21,705 nucleotides of DNA from CS2-K091 sp035527155 (GTDB lineage Bacteria > Planctomycetota > Phycisphaerae > Sedimentisphaerales > Anaerobacaceae): the NCBI GenBank assembly GCA_035527155.1, contig DATLBB010000161.1, positions 1 through 21,705 on the forward strand. The letters are read 5' to 3'. The notes beneath the pieces are model-generated. The model saw only the letters and a list, made by a program, of their open reading frames with translations, searched no databases and was not told where the DNA came from. Position numbers and translations under genes: made by a program. Positions within the stretch are counted from its first letter, which is position 1. Every line of letters starts with the position of its first letter. Positions 1-6,708 of the stretch are shown here, piece after piece.

Positions 1-55
1 AAGTTTTACGTGGTCGTCGAAACGCCACAATAACCTTTATTACAGGAGGCTCCTA

Positions 56-1147
56 ATGGACAAGTATATCGGATTCGACATTGATGACAAGAAAACAGTA
101 GCGTGTGTCGTACAAAAAGGCAGGAAAGACAAATATGCCACCCTCAGGACGGATATCGAGCAGATGAAGAAATTTCTTAGAACTGAAAGCAAAGCCGGCG
201 AAAAGCTGCATCTGACCTTCGAGATAAGTGGCCAAGCCGGATACAGGTATGATCGGCTGTGTGGTCACGCCGAAGATATCACGGTCTCGAATCCAAGCAA
301 GATGACCTGGATATACAGGACCGCCACGAAGACAGACCGAATAGATGCTCGAAAGCAGGCGGTACTGCTCTCGATAGGTGAGGTGCCCAAGGTGCACATA
401 CCCAGCAACCGGGTCAGGCAGTGGAGGGTGACAATACTTCATCGCAGGAATACAGTAAACAAAATAACTTCCGTTAAGAACAGGATTCGCGCACTCTTGA
501 AGGCGAACGGTTTTGTCAAAGCGTCTGAGAGGGGCAGTTGGTGGAAGGTCGCTAATAGAGCATGGATGCGCGGTCTTGCTGAAGAGGTGCAGATAGAAGA
601 TGAGTGTCTTTGGCGTATGAATCTGTTGGACATGCTGGAGGAGCTTTGTTTGCTCGAGGGACAGCTCAAACGTACGACGGGGTATCTTGACGGCTATCTC
701 GACAAGCAGGCAGGCGGCAGATTGCTGATGAGTATACCTGGTATAGGTCCTCGGACGGCGGAGGCTGTCCTGGCTTATACTGACGATATAAGGCGATTTG
801 GTCGCAGTAAGCAATATTGTGCTTATTTTGGCTTGACACCGAGGCTGGATGAGAGCGGTTCGAGCAGGCGGTTGGGTCATATAAGCAAGCAGGGTCCGAG
901 TGTGGTGAGGTGGCTTTTGGTGGAGGCTGCGTGGCGTACAATAAAGAAGAGCGCTGCGCTTAGGTCGTTTTATGAGCGAGTGATGTGCGGACAGAAAAAT
1001 CGGAAGAAGATAGCAATAGTTGCGGTTGCTCGTAAGCTGCTTAGTATTATGCGTGCGATGCAGTTTACCGGTGAGCTGTTTAATGAGCGGTTGGTTTGCA
1101 ATGAGTGTGGAGTTCGGAGGATTGCCAAGGTAAAGAATTCAGCTTAG
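56..1147 (+). CDS. IS110-family transposase (DEDD recombinase)
   Basis: This 363-residue protein catalyses movement of an IS110-type element; characterised relatives are directed by a structured RNA encoded in the element. The N-terminal RuvC-like DEDD domain shows D8 (in GFDID), E56 (in TFEISG), D94 and D97 (in TDRIDARK). A middle helical stretch (about 120-215) is followed by the C-terminal transposase domain, with a helix-hairpin-helix motif SIPGIGPRTAEAV at 226-238 and the block YFGLTPRLDESGSSRRLGHI from 257. The serines at 267-270 lie where the family's catalytic serine is expected. The length is normal, with no frameshift, so it may be active. The start is ATG with a perfect AGGAGG at 44-49, six bases upstream. 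The gene is the only long + strand gene here and runs against the - strand array. The family call is firm; activity is inferred. Confidence 0.95.
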   Translation: MDKYIGFDIDDKKTVACVVQKGRKDKYATLRTDIEQMKKFLRTESKAGEKLHLTFEISGQAGYRYDRLCGHAEDITVSNPSKMTWIYRTATKTDRIDARKQAVLLSIGEVPKVHIPSNRVRQWRVTILHRRNTVNKITSVKNRIRALLKANGFVKASERGSWWKVANRAWMRGLAEEVQIEDECLWRMNLLDMLEELCLLEGQLKRTTGYLDGYLDKQAGGRLLMSIPGIGPRTAEAVLAYTDDIRRFGRSKQYCAYFGLTPRLDESGSSRRLGHISKQGPSVVRWLLVEAAWRTIKKSAALRSFYERVMCGQKNRKKIAIVAVARKLLSIMRAMQFTGELFNERLVCNECGVRRIAKVKNSA

Positions 1148-1478
1148 ATTTTGGGTTGACGGGATAGCTGAGAGGACCCCGGTCCGCGTAATGTGAGGCC
1201 GCCAGTGGCGGATATTACGTCGCAGAGAATGGGGCCTTTCGACCGTAGGTAGTTTTGTGTGCCGTCTTTTAGACGAGTACGAATAGGAGTGTGGGCCGCC
1301 AGCCCGGGTTGCAATCCCGTCGTATTTTTGCTCCTCGGCCCCTCAAGTATTTGTGAAGGTGCCTGCGGGCAAAAATACCTGGAGTAAGGAAAAAAATGTT
1401 TGTGAACGTCAAAAACTATTGACCGGCTCCGGTTCATAGGATTACGCAGAGAATTCCGCAAGGACTCAGGCATGGAGA
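1148..1478 (+). other. Structured non-coding region after the IS110 transposase; candidate guide RNA
   Basis: There is no credible ORF in these 331 bases. Several inverted repeats are visible. CGTAAT 1187-1192 pairs with ATTACG 1214-1219 and encloses CCGCC/GGCGG (1199-1203/1207-1211). CGTCT/AGACG pair at 1263-1275. A perfect 10-base repeat GTATTTTTGC 1322-1331 pairs with 1369-1378 around a 37-base loop. The last is a 24-base hairpin at 1416-1439. The 9-mer GGCCGCCAG occurs twice (1197, 1294). In the IS1111 branch of IS110 elements the guide RNA is encoded downstream of the transposase, which matches this position; in the IS110 branch it lies upstream, where too little sequence is visible to judge. 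The assignment as RNA is inference from position and folding only. Confidence 0.45.
1416..1439. repeat. Strong hairpin near the right end of the IS110 region
   Basis: The arms CTATTGACCGG and CCGGTTCATAG form an 11-base stem with one mismatch and one G-T pair around a two-base loop. No T-run follows, so it is not a standard terminator. It may be part of the element's RNA or mark its end. Confidence 0.6.
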
Positions 1479-1772
1479 ATGTTGAGAAAAGAACACATCA
1501 AAAAGCGTATTCGTGAACTGTACGACAAAAACATGAAAGAGAATATAGTTACTGTCGGCAGTGTTCTTGCTAACCTTGCCCATGACCGACTGATGGCGCG
1601 GAAACACAACCAATACAGCGTTGCGAAAAGCTGTACCGAGCTGGAGGGCAAATATCTTGCCATGTTTACCGATAACGTTAATCAGACAATAGAGGAACCA
1701 CACGAGTTTTCTGAAGAAGAAAAAGCCATATTAAGAGAGGCGGCACAAAAGATGATCGAATTATATGATTGA
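1479..1772 (+). CDS. Small protein resembling the phage terminase small subunit C-terminus
   Basis: This predicted 97-residue, highly charged, mostly helical protein contains KSCTELEGKYLAMFTDNV at about 49-66. That resembles the LELLGKHLGMFTDK-type signature near the C-terminus of many phage terminase small subunits, which bind phage DNA to start packaging. No other phage genes are in view and an N-terminal DNA-binding HTH is not evident, so it may be a remnant. The start is ATG at 1479; a GGAG lies only two bases upstream, so initiation is uncertain, and the frame is open only from 1440. The stop at 1770-1772 falls exactly where cyclophilin homology resumes on the other strand, so the ORF may be cut by that junction. 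The terminase relation rests on a short motif and is tentative. Confidence 0.45.
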   Translation: MLRKEHIKKRIRELYDKNMKENIVTVGSVLANLAHDRLMARKHNQYSVAKSCTELEGKYLAMFTDNVNQTIEEPHEFSEEEKAILREAAQKMIELYD

Positions 1773-2088
1773 CAAAAAACTGGGCTGTAGCGCTATCAGG
1801 ATTATTAGTCCGGGCCATCGCGATAGTGCCTTGGTCGTTTTTCAATCCATTGCCGGCTTCGTTGGCAATCGGCGCATGTGTTTCTTTCCGCACCATCTCC
1901 GCCGTGAACCCGCCACCCTGTATCATAAAATCCGGTATCACCCGGTGAAATATAGTCCCGTCGTAAAAACCTTCCTCCACATACTGAAGAAAGTTCTTTA
2001 CCGTAACAGGTGCGGCTTCTTCGTTAAGCTCAATAACCATGTCCCCCATATTCGTTTCCAATTTCACCTTTTTCTGTCCGATATCCAT
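1678..2088 (-). pseudogene. Cyclophilin-type peptidyl-prolyl isomerase, C-terminus lost
   Basis: The reading frame is 136 codons, but only residues 1-107 look like cyclophilin. It has the N-terminal strand KVKLETNMGDMVIELNEEAA, the core FHRVIPDFMIQGG (catalytic Arg49, with Phe54, Met55 and Gln57), and NPDSATAQFFVN near 96-107. After Asn107 (base 1768) the sequence becomes an unrelated hydrophobic tail translated from the opposite strand of the terminase-like ORF. The missing part would carry the conserved Trp/Leu/His of the substrate pocket and the last strands, so function is unlikely. The start ATG at 2088 has AAGGAG about ten bases upstream. It follows the Gfo/Idh gene in the same direction and was probably the distal gene of the lipid A array before disruption. 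Family is certain; loss of function is inferred. Confidence 0.85.
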
Positions 2089-2212
2089 ATCTTTTCGACT
2101 CCTTACCTGCCTTCTTGCTGCCGCCGGTCATCAAAGCCACAGCCATCAATAATGCGCAAAACTAAAACTTACGAATCATACGGCACTGCTCGTTTAGTTC
2201 TTTTTTTATACG

Positions 2213-3241
2213 CTAAGTGCTATCCGCTATTTTCTCATTCCACTTGTGTTTTCTGACAGAGGCCAGAATCTTATGGGCACATTCCATCGCAGCCAGGCCC
2301 TCTTCGGCGCTGACCTCGGGGCGAAGCTGCTTATCCACAACGGCCCCCAGAAAAGCCTCCTGCTCAACACGCAAAGGCTCCCTGTCATCTATGTCAAGAT
2401 GCTCTATGTGCAATAAATCCAGCCAGTTCACTCTCGTTGGGTCAAAACCCTCTAAGTCCTCGTGTTCCTTTATCCACTTCACGGCGTTGATATTTGGGTC
2501 AGCCTTAATGGCAATTCCACTCTTCTTAAGATAATCCAGACTCAGATATGCCTGACGACTGAACACCCGCACCCTTCTTTCCGTTCTAAGAGCGAGTCGC
2601 GAAGCGGTAATATTTGCAATACAGCCGTTCTCAAACGTGATTCTTGCGTTACAGATGTCCTCCTTATCATCGGCAATGATGCCAATTCCGACAGCAGCCA
2701 CTTTCTTAATTTTGCTTGCCGCCAAAGACAGAATGATATCTATATCGTGAATCATCAGGTCCATTACAACCCCGATATCGGTTGAGCGGAATGTATATGG
2801 GCTGACGCGGGTGGCCTCGATAAACTTCGGCTCAACATCCAGCCGCTTCACCGCCTGAACGACCGGATTGCACCGCTCAGAATGCCCCACCGCCACGGTC
2901 CTGCCGTTTTTCTTCGCAAGCCGTACAATCTTTTTACCTTCTTTAACGTTAGCTGCCAACGGCTTCTCTATCATCACCGCAACATTATTTTTTATGAAGA
3001 TTTTAGCCAATTCCAGATGCGTTACTGTGGGAGTTGCTATTGTTACCGCGTCAACCTTGTCCAGGATGTCCGTGCAATTAGTAAAGGCATGACACCCATA
3101 TTGATTGGCCAGGCGTTCTGCTTTGTCGCCGTCTATATCGACCACAGCAACAAAGTCACTTTGCGGGAGCTGGTCGTAGACCTTGGCGTGTATCGTCCCC
3201 ATTTTACCTGCGCCTATAACGGCGGTACGTATCTTTTCCAC
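2213..3241 (-). CDS. Gfo/Idh/MocA-family NAD-dependent oxidoreductase, possibly GnnA-like
   Basis: This 342-residue protein has an N-terminal Rossmann domain with VIGAGKMGTIHA (glycines 10-15), the family EKP motif at 92-94 and a catalytic-type histidine in DLMIHDID (H165, D168). The C-terminal domain is the usual open sheet. Such enzymes oxidise or reduce a sugar hydroxyl using a bound nicotinamide cofactor. It starts with GTG (3239-3241), with GAGG about eleven bases upstream, and lies 39 bases after lpxA. In Acidithiobacillus ferrooxidans, GnnA, a member of this family encoded beside lpxA, oxidises the 3-OH of UDP-GlcNAc so that GnnB can aminate it. The same neighbourhood here makes that role plausible. 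No GnnB transaminase is seen; the region beyond is occupied by the broken cyclophilin and the IS. Family is firm; substrate is inferred. Confidence 0.85.
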   Translation of the reverse strand: MEKIRTAVIGAGKMGTIHAKVYDQLPQSDFVAVVDIDGDKAERLANQYGCHAFTNCTDILDKVDAVTIATPTVTHLELAKIFIKNNVAVMIEKPLAANVKEGKKIVRLAKKNGRTVAVGHSERCNPVVQAVKRLDVEPKFIEATRVSPYTFRSTDIGVVMDLMIHDIDIILSLAASKIKKVAAVGIGIIADDKEDICNARITFENGCIANITASRLALRTERRVRVFSRQAYLSLDYLKKSGIAIKADPNINAVKWIKEHEDLEGFDPTRVNWLDLLHIEHLDIDDREPLRVEQEAFLGAVVDKQLRPEVSAEEGLAAMECAHKILASVRKHKWNEKIADST

Positions 3242-3280
3242 TTAATTATGCCCTCGTTACTCGTACGACAGATAATGATT

Positions 3281-4090
3281 CTATCTGCGTCTGAATTTCT
3301 CCAGGTATCTGCCAAATTGATGCTCGCTGCTTTTGATAATCATATCAACCATGGCCCGAACGTTCTCATCGAGTCCGTCCTCTTGCGCCAAAGCCTTTGC
3401 ATTTTCCAGCACTGCGCTGCCCTGGCGGTAGAGCTTCTTGTATGCCTCGAATATTTTCTCCTGCTGCTTCTCAGTTAAACCGGCTCGATCCATACCACGC
3501 TTATTAACGCCGCGAATTCTCGGCGGATAGTGACCGCTGACAATCAGAAATGGCGGAATATCGCGATTAATCCCGGCAAGTCCCGCTGCGTAGCTCCACT
3601 TGCCGAAAGTTACAAACTGGTGCATAGCTGCCAGACCGCTAAACCAGGCGCCGGTCTCAATCTTGCAATGCCCGCTTATCTGCACAGAATTACTCATAAC
3701 AATCTTATCTTCGAGTGTACAGTCGTGTCCGATGTGCACACCGACCATCAACAGATTATCGTTTCCTACTTTCGCTATTTCCCCCCTGCGGGCACTCAGA
3801 TGGATTGTCACCTGCTCACGAAAGATGTTTCTGTCACCTATCAGCAGTCCGCCTATCTCGGCGTCCGGACTCAAACCCAGCACTTGCGGCATGCCACCAA
3901 TCACACAATTGGCGCAAAAATGATTGTTTTTTCCAATTCTGACATTTTTTTCAATCACTACATTAGCATCAATGACCGTACCGGCACCAATTGAGACCCC
4001 GTTTTCAATAACACAATTGGGCCCAATTGCAACATCCTCACCTAACTGAGCCTCCTTTGAAACCACTGCACTGGGATGTACTTTAATCAT
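3281..4090 (-). CDS. lpxA: UDP-N-acetylglucosamine acyltransferase LpxA
   Basis: LpxA moves a hydroxyacyl chain from acyl carrier protein to the 3-position of UDP-GlcNAc, the first step of lipid A synthesis in the cytoplasm. The 269-residue length is normal. Residues 1-190 are hexapeptide repeats that form the left-handed beta helix. The general base is H122 (in VHIGHDC), with H119, H141 and H157 matching the other conserved active-site histidines. The GMPQ motif (66-69) and IGDRNIFREQVTIH (84-97) are typical. The C-terminal helical domain (about 195-269) is present. The start ATG at 4090 lies 45 bases after lpxC-fabZ. The residue after VTIH is Leu, where E. coli has Arg. With the Gfo/Idh neighbour, an amino-sugar acceptor (amide-linked chain) is possible but unproved. 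Confidence 0.95.
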   Translation of the reverse strand: MIKVHPSAVVSKEAQLGEDVAIGPNCVIENGVSIGAGTVIDANVVIEKNVRIGKNNHFCANCVIGGMPQVLGLSPDAEIGGLLIGDRNIFREQVTIHLSARRGEIAKVGNDNLLMVGVHIGHDCTLEDKIVMSNSVQISGHCKIETGAWFSGLAAMHQFVTFGKWSYAAGLAGINRDIPPFLIVSGHYPPRIRGVNKRGMDRAGLTEKQQEKIFEAYKKLYRQGSAVLENAKALAQEDGLDENVRAMVDMIIKSSEHQFGRYLEKFRRR

Positions 4091-4135
4091 TTTTGGTTTT
4101 TACCTAAAAACAACACTCGAAATTCAAAATTACTG

Positions 4136-5446
4136 CTATACCTTCTCTTCGTCGACGAGCATAAATTTGATTTGGGCTTCTGCTGCTACCGCGTCACCTA
4201 CCATCGCCCTGCACCGACACTGTGCGGTTCTTTTCCGAAGACGCACCGTCTCGGCGGTAAGGACAAGCTGGTCGCCGGGTACAACAGGTCTGCGCAATTT
4301 TACGCCATCCATGCTCAGCAGTACCGCCAGCTTGCCGGTATGTTCCAGTCTTTGCGCAAATAACAAGCCGGATACCTGCGCCATCGCTTCTACGATAAGA
4401 ACCCCGGGCATAATAGGCGTACCGGGAAAATGGCCCTGGAAAAATTGCTCATTGAAGCTTACATTCTTTATCCCTTTTATTCGCGTGTCGCCTTCGATTT
4501 CGACTACTTTGTCCACCAGCAAAAACGGATATCTGTGTGGCAGAATCTTGGCAATCTGCCTGATGTCCAAAAGTGCGTCCGTCCCGAGCTTTTGCATTCG
4601 CTCCTGCCGCTCAGCCGCTTCGTACAATTTTGTTACAAGCCGCTGGTTCAACGAATGCCCGCTCTTATAGGCCACAATCCTGCCGCAAAGCCCTCGGCCG
4701 ACCAACGCAAGGTCGCCGATTAAATCGGCAATCTTATGCCTGACGCACTCGTTGGGAAATCTGAAACTGTTCTTAATAGGTCCGTCTGAGTTGACGACCA
4801 GAATATCACGGGGACTAAGATGCATTCCCATTCCGCGGGCTTGAAATTGCTTCGCCTCAGCTTCAAGTAGAAAGGTTCGGGCAGGTGCCAGATTCTTCTC
4901 GAAATTCTCCGGCGTAAGCCGACAGCTAAAAATCTGTCTGCCGATACCGGTGTGACCGGCGTAATCCAGGTCGTAGGTGATATTTAATCCGTCATTGGCG
5001 TACGGCAGGGCGTATATCGACGCGTCACCAGCCGTAATGCTGATAGGCTCGCTGATAACGAACTCTTTACGTTTCTGGGCCTGCTCAACCAGCCCGGTAC
5101 ATTTTAGAACCTTGAAATACTCGGCACAACTGCAATCCGGGGCCGGCAGCTCCGAGCCGTCAACCTCTACGACCAGATTATCAATCGCTAACGCATTGAT
5201 GGCGGCCAGACAATGCTCGATCGTTTCTATACTGACACGGCCTTTCTTTATCGTTGTGCGACGACTTCGCTCAGCAAGATTACTGGCAACAGCACTAATC
5301 CGTACCGCCTCCGGGACATCGGTCCGCACGAAAACCACTCCGGAATCGGCAGGAGCAGGGCGAAAAACAACCTTTGCTTCCTTGCCCCCAAACATGCCGC
5401 GACCGACAAGTCTGCCTTCACTTTTTATCGTCTTTTGCAGTTTCAT
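4136..5446 (-). CDS. lpxC/fabZ: LpxC-FabZ bifunctional fusion (deacetylase and hydroxyacyl-ACP dehydratase)
   Basis: One 436-residue chain joins two enzymes. Residues 1-285 are LpxC, the zinc amidase that commits UDP-3-acyl-GlcNAc to lipid A. It shows H78 (IEHCLAA), H237 and D241 (RHKIADLIGD) as zinc ligands, and H264 (KSGHSLNQ) as the catalytic histidine. Residues 290-436 are FabZ, the dehydratase of fatty acid elongation, with H339 (FFQGHFPG) and E353 (VEAMAQ). The two compete for the same hydroxyacyl pool in cells that keep them apart, so fusion may keep them balanced. Such fusions are known in Bacteroidota, Chlorobi and Planctomycetota. The start ATG at 5446 follows a 71-base spacer full of short repeats after lpxD. 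No frameshift is seen. Confidence 0.95.
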   Translation of the reverse strand: MKLQKTIKSEGRLVGRGMFGGKEAKVVFRPAPADSGVVFVRTDVPEAVRISAVASNLAERSRRTTIKKGRVSIETIEHCLAAINALAIDNLVVEVDGSELPAPDCSCAEYFKVLKCTGLVEQAQKRKEFVISEPISITAGDASIYALPYANDGLNITYDLDYAGHTGIGRQIFSCRLTPENFEKNLAPARTFLLEAEAKQFQARGMGMHLSPRDILVVNSDGPIKNSFRFPNECVRHKIADLIGDLALVGRGLCGRIVAYKSGHSLNQRLVTKLYEAAERQERMQKLGTDALLDIRQIAKILPHRYPFLLVDKVVEIEGDTRIKGIKNVSFNEQFFQGHFPGTPIMPGVLIVEAMAQVSGLLFAQRLEHTGKLAVLLSMDGVKLRRPVVPGDQLVLTAETVRLRKRTAQCRCRAMVGDAVAAEAQIKFMLVDEEKV

Positions 5447-5517
5447 TTTTGATTGGTTAAATGGTTAAGTAATTACCAATCACTAATTACCAATAACCGG
5501 TTACCAAAAAACCGTGG
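5447..5517. repeat. Spacer of short degenerate repeats (TTACCAAT type)
   Basis: The 71 bases between lpxD and lpxC-fabZ consist mainly of variants of ATTACCAAT and GGTTAA. The 14-mer GGTTAAATGGTTAA (5455-5468) recurs exactly in the rplI-rpsR spacer at 11973-11986, also followed by TTACCA-type units. No gene fits here. Confidence 0.75.
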
Positions 5518-6588
5518 TTAATCTTTTGCCTTTTCAAGTCTTTCTACACTCTTGCTTAGTTGCTTTACCTGCTCAACCAGCTTCGGCAAACGCTTCGTTA
5601 AGACAAGTACCTGTAACGCCTCTTTTCCATCGATTGCCGGTGAGCCAATCACCCTTTTACCAGCTCCTATGTTGTTTGTAACGCCGGCCTGAGCGCCAAC
5701 TAATGCACCATCTCCTATTTCTATATTATCAGCAAGGCCAACCTGCCCGGCCAAGACAACACTGTCGCCGAGCTTGCAACTGCCGGAAATGCCCACCAGT
5801 GCTACTATCAGACAGTTTTTGCCAATGACTACATTATGAGCAATTTGTACGAGGTTATCTATCTTTGTCCCTGCTCCAATTATGGTATTTCCGAACTTTG
5901 CCCTGTCAATACAACAGTTAGCTCCTATTTCGACAAAGTCCTCAATCACCACTCCGCCATTGTGCGGAATACGTTTATGGCTGCCATTGATAAATGAATA
6001 CCCAAAGCCGGTTGAGCCGATGGTAGTGTTTGCCTGAATGACCACGTTATTGCCTAAATGGCAGTTGTGATAAACGACAACATTGCAGTCGAGACGACAA
6101 TTTCCACCAACCTTCGAGTTCTGGCCTATTTTGCATCCGCTGCCAATTTTGCTGCCTGGCCCAATTTCAGCCCCATCCTCAATAACTACACCGGCGCCGA
6201 TAGCAACACCTTCGGCTATCCTGGCGCTGTCGGCAACCTTTGCAGTTGTGTCAATCCCTTCGGCGGCAGGTTTCAACTCAGGCGCAAAAACATTCAAAGC
6301 TTCGATTAGGGCCGCATCAACATTTGTAACAATCAATTGGGGCTTAGCCAAACCTTCAATACGCCCGGCAACGATAACCGCCCCCGCGAGTGACTGCTTA
6401 ACCGCTGATAGATATTTCCCAGCTGCGTTAGTTCCGGGTTGAACGTAGTTATGTTTTGAGTCTCTGATAAAAGCAACTTCGTTCTCACCGGCCGCCTCTA
6501 CCGTCCCCACAGCGTTTATCTGCCCGGAGCCGTCACCGACCAGCTCAGCACCGAGCCGCTCAGCCAATTGTGCAACCGTCAATCTCAT
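5518..6588 (-). CDS. lpxD: UDP-3-O-acylglucosamine N-acyltransferase LpxD
   Basis: LpxD adds the second hydroxyacyl chain, to the 2-amine of the glucosamine, after LpxC acts. From the ATG at 6588 the protein has 356 residues and begins MRLTVAQLAERLGAEL, the normal LpxD start; the frame is open further upstream, but that part is unrelated repeat DNA. The N-terminal uridine-binding domain spans about 1-105, then hexapeptide repeats form the beta helix (about 110-315). The catalytic histidine is H251 in QIAHNV. A C-terminal helix with heptad character (KLVEQVKQLSKSVERLEKA) closes it, as in trimeric relatives. Compared with the usual FIRDSKYL-type stretch there are about twelve extra residues (HNYVQPGTNAAG, 46-57). 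No good Shine-Dalgarno is visible; GAGAA lies near. Confidence 0.93.
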   Translation of the reverse strand: MRLTVAQLAERLGAELVGDGSGQINAVGTVEAAGENEVAFIRDSKHNYVQPGTNAAGKYLSAVKQSLAGAVIVAGRIEGLAKPQLIVTNVDAALIEALNVFAPELKPAAEGIDTTAKVADSARIAEGVAIGAGVVIEDGAEIGPGSKIGSGCKIGQNSKVGGNCRLDCNVVVYHNCHLGNNVVIQANTTIGSTGFGYSFINGSHKRIPHNGGVVIEDFVEIGANCCIDRAKFGNTIIGAGTKIDNLVQIAHNVVIGKNCLIVALVGISGSCKLGDSVVLAGQVGLADNIEIGDGALVGAQAGVTNNIGAGKRVIGSPAIDGKEALQVLVLTKRLPKLVEQVKQLSKSVERLEKAKD

Positions 6589-6708
6589 AGTAATTCTCGA
6601 TTCTCGATACTCGTTTCTTGATACTCGTCGAGTATCCGCCATTGGGCGTCCTCCGTAAGGAGTCCCAAGGACTGTGGAGAGCATCCAGCATCGAGCATCT
6701 ATCTTTTT
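6589..6708. repeat. Spacer of short-period and inverted repeats upstream of lpxD
   Basis: These 120 bases between ompH and lpxD carry GATACTCG/CGAGTATC as a perfect 8-base inverted repeat around one base (6620-6636). Further direct copies of GATACTCG lie next to it (6606 onward), and near 6680-6700 there are repeats of GCATC-A/G-AGCATC type. I see no gene or promoter. Confidence 0.65.

Larger units (their letters stand above)
1..1478 (+). mobile_element. IS110-family insertion sequence, ends not resolved
   Basis: The transposase gene and the structured non-coding DNA after it form an IS110-type element. IS110 elements usually lack clear terminal inverted repeats and make no reliable target duplication, so I cannot place either end. 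The left end may lie outside the window, because only 55 bases precede the transposase. The right end lies somewhere between the transposase stop at 1147 and the next ORF at 1479. The element belongs to an accessory block that ends where the cyclophilin gene is broken, near 1768. Confidence 0.6.

Noticed and set aside
53..880. A 275-codon - strand frame opposite the transposase.
   Set aside because: It is antisense to a clear IS110 transposase and its translation has no family features.
1302..1331. GGGTTGCAATCCC looked like a tRNA T-arm.
   Set aside because: No matching acceptor stem, D arm or anticodon arm could be found on either side; it is more likely one of the hairpins of the IS non-coding region.
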